From assembly GCF_004103715.1 (NCBI RefSeq), contig NZ_CP035282.1, positions 3,124,501-3,188,500 of the forward strand: a stretch of DNA of 64,000 nucleotides. The letters run 5' to 3'. Position 1 is the stretch's first letter. Each line of letters starts with the position of its first letter. This DNA comes from Acidilutibacter cellobiosedens. Its GTDB lineage: Bacteria; Bacillota; Clostridia; Tissierellales; Acidilutibacteraceae. Below, one piece after another: positions 35,426 to 43,935 of this stretch. A model generated the notes under the pieces. The model saw only the letters and a list, made by a program, of their open reading frames with translations, made no database searches and had not been told where the DNA came from. Position numbers and translations under genes: made by a program.

Positions 35426-35905
35426 CTAAATTTCAAAATCAAGCTTATGATCATTTGGAGTTATCTGTATGAAAACATCAACTCCCATATTTCGAATTGC
35501 TCTTAAATCTTCCAAATCCTTTTCATCAAGATAAACATGAACATCACGAGATACTTTTTTCCCTTCCGAATAATGCATATTTCCAATATTACACAATTTT
35601 ATAGGAACTCCTCCTTCAACAAGTTTCCTCACTGTTTCCGGAGTTCTTGCAATAATAAATATTTTCTGAGAAGGCGATGCTTTAAAAATAACATCGATAC
35701 ATTTTTGTACCGAAAAGAAACGTATTCCTACTCCAACTGATTCAGCCGTCATTTGCATCAACTCCTGTTGAATTTTATCATTCGCCGTTTCATCATCAAC
35801 AACAATCATTAAATTCGGCCGAATCGTTGTCGTCCAAGTTACACCTACCTGGCCATGTACCAGTCTGTTATCTATTCGCGTCCACAAAATATTAGGCGTT
35901 TTCAT
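35426..35905 (-). CDS. PTS mannose-family IIB component, second system
   Basis: Phosphocarrier with active histidine H17 in DNRLVHGQVGVTW and the conserved CNIGNMHYSEGKK. Length of 159 is normal. The ATG at 35905 is set by GGTGGAGA. It is downstream of deoC by 130 nt on the same strand, and upstream of IIC. The order deoC-IIB-IIC-IID-SIS-acetyltransferase reads as one unit controlled from 36.74 kb. Confidence 0.92.
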   Translation of the reverse strand: MKTPNILWTRIDNRLVHGQVGVTWTTTIRPNLMIVVDDETANDKIQQELMQMTAESVGVGIRFFSVQKCIDVIFKASPSQKIFIIARTPETVRKLVEGGVPIKLCNIGNMHYSEGKKVSRDVHVYLDEKDLEDLRAIRNMGVDVFIQITPNDHKLDFEI

Positions 35906-36035
35906 TCTCCACCACTCCCCCATAAATTAAATATATATCAATTCTACCTATAATTATATAATTAATATACATTTTTTAAAAACATTCTATATTTTCAGAT
36001 AAATATCAATTCATCAATATTATATATAGTCAAAA

Positions 36036-36722
36036 CTATTTCTGTATTCCCTTACTACTTTGATATTCTTTAATAATTTTTATACTACTTGTTGTCCCTA
36101 TTCTGGTTGCTCCTGCATCAATCATTTCTAAAAAAGTATTTAGATCACGAATTCCCCCAGCCGCTTTAATCCCAACTTCATCTTTAACAATGCTCTTCAT
36201 TAACTTAACGTCTTCAACTTTTGCTCCGCTTATTCCAAACCCGGTGGATGTCTTTATAAAATCCGGCTTTATTTTTAATGCAATTTTGCATAATTCAATA
36301 ATTTCATTTCTTTCCAAATAACAATTTTCCAATATCGCTTTTGAAATTATATTGCGGTCATGACACAAGCCCACAATAGCCTCCATTTCTTTTTCTACGT
36401 ATTTAATATTTCCATTCTTTAACTCCCCTATATTAATTACATAGTCAATCTCATCACATCCGTTATCAATGGAGTTTTTTGTTTCAAATAATTTAGTTTC
36501 TAATGTAGTTTGCCCCAAGGGAAAACTGATGGCAGCCCCTACATGTATACCAGTCTCTTTAAGTTGCTCTTTACAAAATTTTACTTGAGCTGAATTTATG
36601 GCAATCATTCCAAATCCATATTTCTTACATTCATTACAAGCCTTAGTAATTTCAAGGGATGTCGCATTTGGCTTCAATATCGTATGATCAATAATCTTAG
36701 CTATTTTTTTAACTGTTAGCAA
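36036..36722 (-). CDS. deoC: Deoxyribose-phosphate aldolase
   Basis: Class I aldolase that normally splits 2-deoxyribose-5-phosphate into glyceraldehyde-3-phosphate and acetaldehyde. IIDHTILKPNAT, CDEIDYVINIGELKNGN, KAILENCYL and the Schiff-base lysine in DFIKTSTGFG, plus GIKAAGGIRDLN, are all present. Length of 228 is normal. The start is TTG at 36722 eight bases after AGGAGG. No other deoxynucleoside genes are near; here it heads a PTS operon, so it may act on a different phosphorylated sugar. The promoter (TTGACT, 18 nt, TATAAT on the minus strand) overlaps a large palindrome at 36740-36772. Confidence 0.9.
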   Translation of the reverse strand: MLTVKKIAKIIDHTILKPNATSLEITKACNECKKYGFGMIAINSAQVKFCKEQLKETGIHVGAAISFPLGQTTLETKLFETKNSIDNGCDEIDYVINIGELKNGNIKYVEKEMEAIVGLCHDRNIISKAILENCYLERNEIIELCKIALKIKPDFIKTSTGFGISGAKVEDVKLMKSIVKDEVGIKAAGGIRDLNTFLEMIDAGATRIGTTSSIKIIKEYQSSKGIQK

Positions 36723-36739
36723 TTCAATTTCCTCCTATA

Positions 36740-36772
36740 TTGTTATATTGTAATTACATTATAATATAACAA
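36740..36772. promoter_or_regulatory. Palindromic operator overlapping the deoC -10 box
   Basis: A 33-bp imperfect palindrome with arms TTGTTATAT/ATATAACAA around TGTAATTACA. On the minus strand it contains the TATAAT box of the deoC promoter, so a bound regulator would block transcription. Confidence 0.62.
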
Positions 36773-36858
36773 TATGATTTTAGTCAATATTTTTTTAATT
36801 TATATTATTAAAATAGTTTAATTTTTCAAATTATTTTATATCATTCCCGTTTAAATAA

Positions 36859-36886
36859 TTGACATAATAAGTTATTATGTTATAAT
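36859..36886 (+). promoter_or_regulatory. Promoter of the rpe-like gene
   Basis: TTGACA, 16 nt, TATAAT. The -10 box lies within the first of two tandem operator repeats. Confidence 0.7.
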
Positions 36887-36920
36887 GAAATTACAATTAT
36901 GTTATAATGTAATTACATTG
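36877..36920 (+). repeat. Two tandem 22-bp operator repeats before the rpe-like gene
   Basis: Adjacent copies (36877-36898 and 36899-36920), 19 of 22 bases identical, each beginning ATGTTATAATG and containing AATTACA. They overlap the -10 box and extend to the ribosome site. Confidence 0.7.
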
Positions 36921-36931
36921 AGGTGATATTT

Positions 36932-37597
36932 GTGAATAAATTTATATCCCCGTCTATAATGTGCGGAGATTGGGCCAATTTTGACAAAAATATAAAATCT
37001 TTTGAAGAAAATTCAATTGATTATATTCATGTTGATATAATGGATGGAGAATTTGTTCCTAACTTTGCCTTTGGAACGGATTTTGTTAGTTATTTGCATA
37101 AAAGAACCAATATTCCTTTAGATATTCATCTAATGGTAACCAATCCAAATATTAAAATTGATTTTTTTAAATTCAATCCTAACGATATCGTTACTTTTCA
37201 TATAGAAGCAAGTCACAATCCGTTAAATACAATAAAAAAAATTCATTCGATTCCCGCAAAGGCAGGAATTGCCTTAAAACCTAAAACAGACGTTGAAACA
37301 TTGATTCCTTATATTGAACAAATAGAACTTGTTCTTATTTTAACGGTTCACCCTGGATTTGCAGGTCAAAAGCTAATACCTTATACCTTAAATAAAATAA
37401 AACAAACTCGAAAATTGGCAGATTACCTTAATCCCAATTTATTAATTGAAGTCGATGGCAACGTTAGTTTTGAAAACAGTGGTAAAATGAGTCAGCTTGG
37501 AGCAAATGTCTTTGTCGCCGGAACAAGTAGTTTGTTTAATAATGCAGATTTTAATACGAATGTCGTTAAGCTTAGAAATTCCATTATTAGAAATTAA
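36932..37597 (+). CDS. Ribulose-phosphate 3-epimerase family protein
   Basis: TIM-barrel epimerase of the Rpe/AlsE family acting on ketose phosphates. Family landmarks are SPSIMCGDWANF, HVDIMDGEFVPNFAFG (metal-binding His and Asp), DIHLMVTNP, LTVHPGFAGQ and EVDGNVSF. Length of 221 is normal. The start is GTG at 36932, seven bases after GAGGTG. Being tied to a PTS cluster rather than the pentose-phosphate pathway, it is probably an allulose-6-phosphate- or other hexulose-phosphate-type epimerase. Divergent from deoC across a doubly regulated spacer. Confidence 0.87.
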   Translation: MNKFISPSIMCGDWANFDKNIKSFEENSIDYIHVDIMDGEFVPNFAFGTDFVSYLHKRTNIPLDIHLMVTNPNIKIDFFKFNPNDIVTFHIEASHNPLNTIKKIHSIPAKAGIALKPKTDVETLIPYIEQIELVLILTVHPGFAGQKLIPYTLNKIKQTRKLADYLNPNLLIEVDGNVSFENSGKMSQLGANVFVAGTSSLFNNADFNTNVVKLRNSIIRN

Positions 37598-37682
37598 TTT
37601 TCATCTATGGAACTGTCATATATTAAAAATTAATTGAAATAATAATAAATATAATTACATGAGTATAAACGGAGGCGATATT

Positions 37683-38786
37683 ATGTCTGATAAAAAAATG
37701 ACAATGTTGGATTACGTATATGAAACACCGCAAGCAGTCAGAAATAATGTTAAAAATTCTTTTAACATTACAAAAAATTTAGTTGATCTATTTTTGAAAA
37801 AGGACTATAAAAGGCTTTGGATCATTGCATCAGGTTCATCCTACAATGCATCTCAGTGTGCAAAATTATTTATTGAAAAATATTTAAACATTGAAGTAAA
37901 GATAATTTCTCCTTTTACCTTTAATTATTACGAATCGAATTTAAAAGATGATGATTTTGCAATAGTAATATCTCAAAGCGGATGTAGTACGAATTCAATC
38001 GATTCTTTAAAAAAGTTAAACGAATTAAAGATTGAATCTATAGGGGTTACTGCAAATTTAGACAGTGATTTTAAAGATTATGCAACTCATATCATTGATT
38101 ATGGCTGCGGAATAGAAACCGTAGGTTATGTAACTAAAGGTGTAGTTACTTTGTCTGTCTTTCTTATGTTATTTTCAGTTGAGGCTTCTTATGCAAAGGG
38201 AAATCTGACATCAGAAGAAAAAGCTATGTTACTTAACCAAATTTCAGATTCAATGTCTACCTATGAGGAAATAACAAGAAACACCCTCAAATTATTCAAA
38301 GATAATTATAAATCATTTACTTCCATGACAAACGCTTATGTTTGTGGATGCGGAATTAGTTTTGGAGCAGCTCTTGAAGGGGCCTTAAAGATCGGAGAAA
38401 CAATCCAGATTCCGGCAGTTGCCTATGAGGCAGAAGAATTTTTACATGGACCAAATCTTCAACTAAATCCATTGTATACTCTCTTTTTCATTGATAATGA
38501 AGACTCAACATCTCAACGTACAATAGAAATTTATCATGCTGTACGCAGTATAACTGATCGTGCATTTATTATCACAAATAATAAAACAGTGGACGAACAA
38601 CATGCTCTGCGTTTTACTTCTCAGCCTAATCCATATCTGAAATCAATTTATACTGTTGCCTTCTTTCAAGTACTGTCCTTTATGGTTACAAACGAACTTC
38701 ATAAGTGGGAAAAGCACCCTCTATACAACAAATTTAAAACTTTAATATCATATAAAAGTAAATCATATATCGACAGAGAGTGTTAA
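37683..38786 (+). CDS. SIS-domain protein, FrlB/GfrF-like deglycase or aminosugar deaminase
   Basis: Double-SIS protein. First domain: RLWIIASGSSYNASQCAKLF and AIVISQSGCSTNSIDSLKKL; second: YVCGCGISFGAALEGALKIGET followed by EAEEFLHGPNLQLNP. The last segment, with EAEEF and HGP, resembles deglycases of fructoselysine- and glucoselysine-6-phosphate more than GlmS. Length of 367 is normal. ATG 37683 follows CGGAGGCG. It is 85 nt after the epimerase gene and in the same direction. Two different SIS enzymes in one PTS cluster recall the Salmonella gfr operon, but the substrate here is not proven. Confidence 0.84.
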   Translation: MSDKKMTMLDYVYETPQAVRNNVKNSFNITKNLVDLFLKKDYKRLWIIASGSSYNASQCAKLFIEKYLNIEVKIISPFTFNYYESNLKDDDFAIVISQSGCSTNSIDSLKKLNELKIESIGVTANLDSDFKDYATHIIDYGCGIETVGYVTKGVVTLSVFLMLFSVEASYAKGNLTSEEKAMLLNQISDSMSTYEEITRNTLKLFKDNYKSFTSMTNAYVCGCGISFGAALEGALKIGETIQIPAVAYEAEEFLHGPNLQLNPLYTLFFIDNEDSTSQRTIEIYHAVRSITDRAFIITNNKTVDEQHALRFTSQPNPYLKSIYTVAFFQVLSFMVTNELHKWEKHPLYNKFKTLISYKSKSYIDREC

Positions 38787-39003
38787 TGTTAAATATCTTA
38801 ATAAATAATTTCGATATGCCTGATCTTAACGGAAAATGAATGCCAACTTTAAACCCTTCTTTATCGGCCTTATTGCATAATCTTTCAATATCCCCTTCCT
38901 CCTCAAACAAACATGCTTCTATTCCGTAAAACCCTTTCCTAAAATCCCTGTCAAATTTCTTATCATCATATTTTCCATACATCCCAATCATAAAATCGCC
39001 CAT
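38734..39003 (-). pseudogene. Truncated sugar-phosphate isomerase/epimerase (TIM-barrel) remnant
   Basis: The first 60-65 residues (MIGMYGKYDDKKFDRDFRKG, FYGIEACLFEEEGDIERLCN, then FKVGIHFPLRSG) look like the N terminus of a xylose-isomerase-like sugar-phosphate isomerase/epimerase. After RSG the sequence loses all similarity and ends within 25 residues, overlapping the convergent SIS gene's 3' end. A normal protein would be about 270-300 residues. ATG 39003 has GGGGAG upstream, so the start is intact. It is most likely a gene cut off by a past deletion or insertion that brought the epimerase-SIS segment next to it. Confidence 0.65.
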
Positions 39004-39090
39004 TATTATATCTCCCCAATATATAAATGTTACTTGTCTTATTATAAGCTTTCCATTTGGTATTTTCAAATTTTATTACCTTATTTAACA

Positions 39091-39120
39091 TCGCCACTGC
39101 TTATAAATCAGCAGTGGCGA
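39091..39120 (-). terminator. Hairpin after the nanE gene
   Basis: TCGCCACTGCT pairs perfectly with AGCAGTGGCGA around an eight-base loop. It lacks a strong T run but is placed at the end of the nanE cluster. Confidence 0.6.
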
Positions 39121-39171
39121 CTAATAAAAAGTTTTCCGTCTATTTCACAAGTCCCATCTTTCATGTCCTTC

Positions 39172-39924
39172 TCATTCCGTAATTAAATGTTTTGCCCTTT
39201 CTGAATCCCGCCAATTGCTTTGATATCCGCTCAACATGTCTACAAAACGTTTCGCCGTCAAATGAGGACGTGTAATTGCACTCCCTACAACCACAGCATG
39301 AGCACCAAGGTAAATGCATTTCATGGCATCTTCCGGAGTATATATATGGCCTTCCATTATTACATAGGCTGAATCTTTAAAATTCCTGCACATCTTTGCA
39401 AGCATACGGTAATCCGGCCCCTCGATATGAGCTGTTTCTTTAGTATATCCATATAAAGTCGGCGCCACAATATCTGCTCCATTATCAATTGCTCTTGCTG
39501 CTTCTTCATACGTCGAGATATCTGCAAGAATAATGGCTTCCGGAATTTCCTTTCTTACTATCTTTAATAAATTCCAAGCCGGCCTACCTTCATGAGTTAT
39601 CTGTGCCGTACAATCCAACGCAATAATATCCGCACCCGCTTCCCATACCTCTCTGGCAGCGTCTAAAGTAGGAGTTATAAATACATCTGTATCTTTATGC
39701 CATATCTTATACAATCCAATCATAGGCAAATCGACTTTTTCTTTAATTGCCCGAATCTGTTCAGGTGAATTGGCACGGATTCCAACGGCTCCGGCCCATT
39801 GTGCAGACTCAGCCATTTTAACCGCTATATCATCTGTATAAATCGGATCATCACGTTGTACCTGGCATGACACAATTAATCCTTTTTTCATAGAATCCAG
39901 CAGTTTTTCCTTCTTCTCGTCCAT
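39172..39924 (-). CDS. nanE: N-acetylmannosamine-6-phosphate 2-epimerase family protein
   Basis: Converts ManNAc-6-phosphate to GlcNAc-6-phosphate. GLIVSCQVQRDDPIY, AVGIRANSPEQIRAI, PMIGLYKIWHKDTDVFITPT, ADIIALDCTAQ and the late VIMEGHIYTPEDAMKCIYLGA with AVVVGSAITRP are family-typical. Length of 250 is slightly above the usual 220-235. AAGGGAG precedes the ATG. It lies 77 nt after a fructose-type PTS gene in a cluster without other sialic acid genes, so it may act on a different 2-substituted sugar phosphate. Confidence 0.88.
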   Translation of the reverse strand: MDEKKEKLLDSMKKGLIVSCQVQRDDPIYTDDIAVKMAESAQWAGAVGIRANSPEQIRAIKEKVDLPMIGLYKIWHKDTDVFITPTLDAAREVWEAGADIIALDCTAQITHEGRPAWNLLKIVRKEIPEAIILADISTYEEAARAIDNGADIVAPTLYGYTKETAHIEGPDYRMLAKMCRNFKDSAYVIMEGHIYTPEDAMKCIYLGAHAVVVGSAITRPHLTAKRFVDMLSGYQSNWRDSERAKHLITE

Positions 39925-40000
39925 TGTTTTTTCTCCCTTTTTATATTAATTATCGATATTTATTGATTTAATCAATCAATTCTTGGATACTATACAATAA

Positions 40001-41911
40001 TTAATTATAACTCTTTTCGACTTTGCTGTACTTATATTTTTTTAATGTCAAGCATATTAATGCTGTTACGGATGCGCCGGCCATCATGCATAACAGTCCA
40101 ATCAGCGGTTTATTTACTGCTCCTAACAATAATACAATGGGCCCTCCATGGGCTACCGTATCCGTAATTCCAAACAAAAATCCCATAGTACATGATACAG
40201 CAGAACCTATCATATTAGCCGGGATAACTGTAAATGGATCACTGGCAGCAAAAGGAATTGCCCCTTCTGATATTCCTACTAATCCCATAGCCAATGCTGC
40301 TTTACCATTTGCTGTTTCTTCTGATTGAAACAATCGATGTTTGCGGTCCAGAAACGTAGCTAATGCCATTCCTAAGGGAGCTACCGGAATTGCACAGGCC
40401 TGAGCTCCCATAAATTGAGGCTGACCTTCTGCAATCAATCCTACAGAAAACATAAAAGCCACTTTCCCAAATGGTCCACCCATATCAAACCCTTGCATTA
40501 ATCCAACTACAATTCCTAATATTATTAAGCTCCCTGTGGATAATCTTTGAAGCATGGCATTAAGAGCTGTCATCAGTGAAGAAATCGGCATTCCAATAAT
40601 AAATATAAAAATAAAGGCAATAAATAATGAAGCCGTAATAGGAATCAACATAATCGGTACTAAAGGCTGAATTGCTTCTGGGTATTTAAAATGTTTTAAC
40701 CACTTTACAAAGTATCCGACTAAAAGTCCTGCTATTATTGCTCCGATAAAACCGGTACCGGCAGTGGAATTATAAAAAGAACCGTTATTTGCAATCCAAC
40801 CGCCAATCATGCCCGGAGCCAATGCGGCACGATCACCGATTGCACTTGCAATATATCCAGCCAGTATAGGAATCATTAAAGTAAAACCGGTACTTCCTAC
40901 AGCAGAAATTTTATTCCAAAAACTCCCTTCCGGAATTACTAAACCATTCGGTGTCGGTTCCCCTCCTATAGCAAGAGATATGGCAATTAGTAATCCTCCT
41001 ATAACAACAAAAGGAATCATATAAGATACTCCGCTCATCAACACTTTGTACAATGATTTATGCTGTGACTCTGTGTCAGATTCTTCAAAATGGGTAACCG
41101 TTTTTTTCTGATTGTGCTTATAAATGGGTGCTTTTTTATCAAGAATTTGCATAATCAATTCTTTGGGCTCATCAATTCCTTTCTTCGCACTTGTATTTAT
41201 AACTCGTTTCCCGGCAAAACGTTCCATATCCGTTTCTCTGTCACTGGCAATAATAATTCCTTCTGCATGTTCAATCTCTTCTTTTGTCGGTGAATTTTCT
41301 ATACCAATTGAACCGTTTGTCTCTACCTTTATTGTAACTCCTATTTCATTAGCAGCTTTCTCCAATGCTTTTTGTGCTAAATAAGTATGAGCCACTCCAA
41401 CGGTACATCCTGTAACCCCTATTAAAAATCTTCCCCCTTTTCTTGTCTGATGTTCTTCCTCTATTTCTTTTGAAAATATGTCAACAACCTCTTGCTCTGT
41501 TTTTGCGCCTTTTATCTTTTGAATACAATCAGTTTCTAATAAATGAGATGTAAGATTACTTAGAATTGAAATATGCGTATCGTTTGCATTCTGAGGTATA
41601 GCAATCAAAAATATAACATAACTCAGTCTGCCCTCACCGCTGAAATCTATCCCATTACGGGATATTCCGATAGCTACTGCCGGTTTTATGACTGCTGCTG
41701 ATTTGGCATGAGGTATTGCTACACCATTGTCCAGCTCTGTTGAAACTTCTTCTTCTCGTTTTAAAACATCAGCAATATATTGGTTTTTGTCTTTAATAAT
41801 TTGTTTTGTTTCAAAAAGACCTGATAACTCTTTAATTGCTGACTTCTTGTCCTTAGATTGTAAATTGATTTTTACAAGTTCTGAGGAAAGAAATTGTGAT
41901 ATGTTTCTCAT
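40001..41911 (-). CDS. PTS fructose-family IIABC permease
   Basis: Single-chain permease and phosphotransferase. IIA occupies about 1-150, with the phospho-histidine in NGVAIPHAKSAAV; IIB about 160-255, with the cysteine in VTGCTVGVAHTYLAQKALE; IIC from about 285 to the end with some eight to ten helices (GGLLIAISLAIGG, GFIGAIIAGLLVGYF, EGAIPFAASDPFTVIPANM). Length of 636 matches FruA-type IIABC proteins. GGAGGG precedes the ATG. No fruK (1-phosphofructokinase) is adjacent, so the substrate is probably not fructose itself. Confidence 0.93.
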   Translation of the reverse strand: MRNISQFLSSELVKINLQSKDKKSAIKELSGLFETKQIIKDKNQYIADVLKREEEVSTELDNGVAIPHAKSAAVIKPAVAIGISRNGIDFSGEGRLSYVIFLIAIPQNANDTHISILSNLTSHLLETDCIQKIKGAKTEQEVVDIFSKEIEEEHQTRKGGRFLIGVTGCTVGVAHTYLAQKALEKAANEIGVTIKVETNGSIGIENSPTKEEIEHAEGIIIASDRETDMERFAGKRVINTSAKKGIDEPKELIMQILDKKAPIYKHNQKKTVTHFEESDTESQHKSLYKVLMSGVSYMIPFVVIGGLLIAISLAIGGEPTPNGLVIPEGSFWNKISAVGSTGFTLMIPILAGYIASAIGDRAALAPGMIGGWIANNGSFYNSTAGTGFIGAIIAGLLVGYFVKWLKHFKYPEAIQPLVPIMLIPITASLFIAFIFIFIIGMPISSLMTALNAMLQRLSTGSLIILGIVVGLMQGFDMGGPFGKVAFMFSVGLIAEGQPQFMGAQACAIPVAPLGMALATFLDRKHRLFQSEETANGKAALAMGLVGISEGAIPFAASDPFTVIPANMIGSAVSCTMGFLFGITDTVAHGGPIVLLLGAVNKPLIGLLCMMAGASVTALICLTLKKYKYSKVEKSYN

Positions 41912-41971
41912 TATAATACCCTCCTTAAATTTTATAATTTAACTTTATTTGTTATAAATTCTTTCCTTTTC

Positions 41972-42039
41972 TATAACCCATATGAAAATCATGTTCCTCC
42001 TTAATTTATTGTGCTTCTATTGAAGCCTTTTTTATAAAA
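41972..42039 (-). repeat. Dispersed intergenic repeat, copy 5
   Basis: Read on the minus strand it starts TTTTATAAAAAAGGCTTCAA and ends TTTTCATATGGGTTATAG, matching copy 3 at 21.9 kb. It lies between the HAD phosphatase gene and the PTS gene. Confidence 0.5.
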
Positions 42040-42053
42040 TTCTTATCTGAATT

Positions 42054-42860
42054 TCAAATAAGTTCCAATCGAGTTAGCATTTTAGAAATGCCTTCTTGTT
42101 CCAATGGTTCCGTTACATAGTCTGCATGCTTTTTTAATTCTTCATTGCCGTCACCCATTGCAATTCCAATATCTGCTTCATTCAACATTTCCATGTCATT
42201 TACGTCATCGCCAAAGGCATAACTTTCCGTCAACTTGTTTCCTACATATTCTTTAATAATCCGTACTCCTTTACCTTTTGACACATTTTTCGGATAAAAG
42301 TCATAAGAATAAAATGATTGCTGTCTCAATATATTAAATTCATTTCCATATTTGCGATTAATAATGTCAAATTTCTCTTTAGTAGGAAGTATAACAATCA
42401 ATTTGTAAATCTGAAATTGTTCTAAAAACGATTTCTGCTCATCTACTGTCTTAATGAATCTACTCTCTACCGCAATATTTCGAATCAATCGTTTTCTCTC
42501 TTCCAAACTCATATTAACTGCATAACAACATTCCGGACTTTCCAATACTATGGGAATTTCATATATTTTACCGGTATTTACAATATCCACAACATATGTT
42601 TTTGAAATCGGCTTACTGTTAATTACCTCACCGTTCATTTCAATATAAGCTCCATTATTACAAATTAAAATATCCGGTTCTAATTCCAGTATGCTTTTTT
42701 GAATAAAGCATTTGGATCGTCCCGTTGCAATCGCCACATAAATACGGTTTTCTTTTAATTTCCGTATTGCCCTTATTGTTTCCGGTGTTGGTTTATGGAT
42801 ATTTTTTTCACATTTTGTTAGTGTTCCGTCAATATCAAAAAATATGATTTTTCTACCCAT
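42054..42860 (-). CDS. HAD-superfamily Cof-type phosphatase
   Basis: Sugar-phosphate phosphatase of the Cof/YidA subfamily (HAD IIB). Motif I is FFDIDGTLT with the nucleophile aspartate, motif II the threonine in IATGRS, motif III lysine in SKGKGVRII and motif IV GDDVNDMEML. A cap domain covers roughly 80-190. ATG 42860 is set by GGGGAGGTGA; length is then 268, normal. Its place between a DeoR gene and a PTS suggests it dephosphorylates the transported sugar or an intermediate. Confidence 0.9.
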   Translation of the reverse strand: MGRKIIFFDIDGTLTKCEKNIHKPTPETIRAIRKLKENRIYVAIATGRSKCFIQKSILELEPDILICNNGAYIEMNGEVINSKPISKTYVVDIVNTGKIYEIPIVLESPECCYAVNMSLEERKRLIRNIAVESRFIKTVDEQKSFLEQFQIYKLIVILPTKEKFDIINRKYGNEFNILRQQSFYSYDFYPKNVSKGKGVRIIKEYVGNKLTESYAFGDDVNDMEMLNEADIGIAMGDGNEELKKHADYVTEPLEQEGISKMLTRLELI

Positions 42861-43044
42861 AGCTATCACCTCCCCTCTCATTATACAATCTATCTATTTC
42901 AGTATAAATCTTCATAATTCGTATTATATTATTATAATTCATTTTAATTCATCAATGGCTGTAAAAAACCATCATCTTGCTTATCATATACGTAAACTCA
43001 TATTTATCACAAGCAGGATGACGGTATATTTATCATCTGCATAA

Positions 43045-43806
43045 TCAGCTGCATATAATAAAATTGTCCGGTAATTTCCTTTCTTTAGAGAACATATTCA
43101 CATACACATTTGTAAATGCACTTAACTCAGTCCATGTGCATAATGCCTTCACATTAAACTTTGAATCGTCAACTAACAGATAATTACGGTTACAACGTTT
43201 CATAGCCTCCAGTTTAACAGCACCCACCTTTACATCAAACACATATACTTCTCCTGTATCCAGATTTATACCATTTGTACTGAAAAAACCATGATCAAAA
43301 TTGAAACTGTGCAGCATATCACATGCCATAGTTCCTACGCTCATATCATAACCAAAATGGAATTCTCCTCCCAATAAATAAACTTCTTCCTGAAAGCTGG
43401 AGGGAATCTTACGTAATAAATAGGTACTTGCAGTAACAATTTTCACACGTTTTCTAAGAAGTCCTTGTATCAAATAAGCCGGTGTTGACCCTCCGTCTAT
43501 ATAAATACAATCTCCATCTTTTACATTTTCTACTGCTTTCTCACATATAATTCTTTTCGCATCTGCACTGAGGTTTTCTTTATCAACAACGGGCATTTCA
43601 TTAAAGGTAGATAAGGTCTTGGATATTTCCACTGCCGTTGCTCCGCCCCGTTCACGCTTTACCATACCGCGTTTTTCTAATTCGATCAAATCTCTATTAA
43701 TAGTTGATTTTGATACATCCAGTTCATCCATGAGCTCCTTAATTGTTACAAAGGATTTTGAATGAATAATATTCATAATATGGTATAGTCTCTCCTGTAA
43801 TAGCAT
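43045..43806 (-). CDS. DeoR-family transcriptional regulator
   Basis: Sugar-operon regulator with an N-terminal DeoR helix-turn-helix (LLQERLYHIMNIIHSKSF, then DELDVSKSTINRDLIELEKRG) and a C-terminal phosphosugar-sensing DeoRC domain (KDGDCIYIDGGSTPAYLIQGL, YLLGGEFHFGYDMSVG, YLLVDDSKF). Length of 253 is normal. ATG 43806 follows GGAGG. It lies between the glycyl-radical activase gene and the HAD gene, so it is the probable local regulator of the glycyl radical enzyme/PTS cluster. Confidence 0.9.
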   Translation of the reverse strand: MLLQERLYHIMNIIHSKSFVTIKELMDELDVSKSTINRDLIELEKRGMVKRERGGATAVEISKTLSTFNEMPVVDKENLSADAKRIICEKAVENVKDGDCIYIDGGSTPAYLIQGLLRKRVKIVTASTYLLRKIPSSFQEEVYLLGGEFHFGYDMSVGTMACDMLHSFNFDHGFFSTNGINLDTGEVYVFDVKVGAVKLEAMKRCNRNYLLVDDSKFNVKALCTWTELSAFTNVYVNMFSKERKLPDNFIICS

Positions 43807-43935
43807 ATAATAGCCTCCATTTGATATACTGATATATCTTATACTAATTTTATTGTAACAAAGAATGGCTACCTGTGTCAACAATTCAATTCAAATTAAT
43901 TCAAAGCTATTTATCTCATTTCATATTTCAATTCT

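Noticed and set aside
36877-36920. Short CRISPR-like array
   Set aside because: The two 22-bp copies are directly adjacent without spacers, and no cas genes exist in the window; operator repeats explain them.
39172-39924. Sialic acid catabolic operon
   Set aside because: NanE is present, but no N-acetylneuraminate lyase, kinase or sialic acid transporter is in the window.
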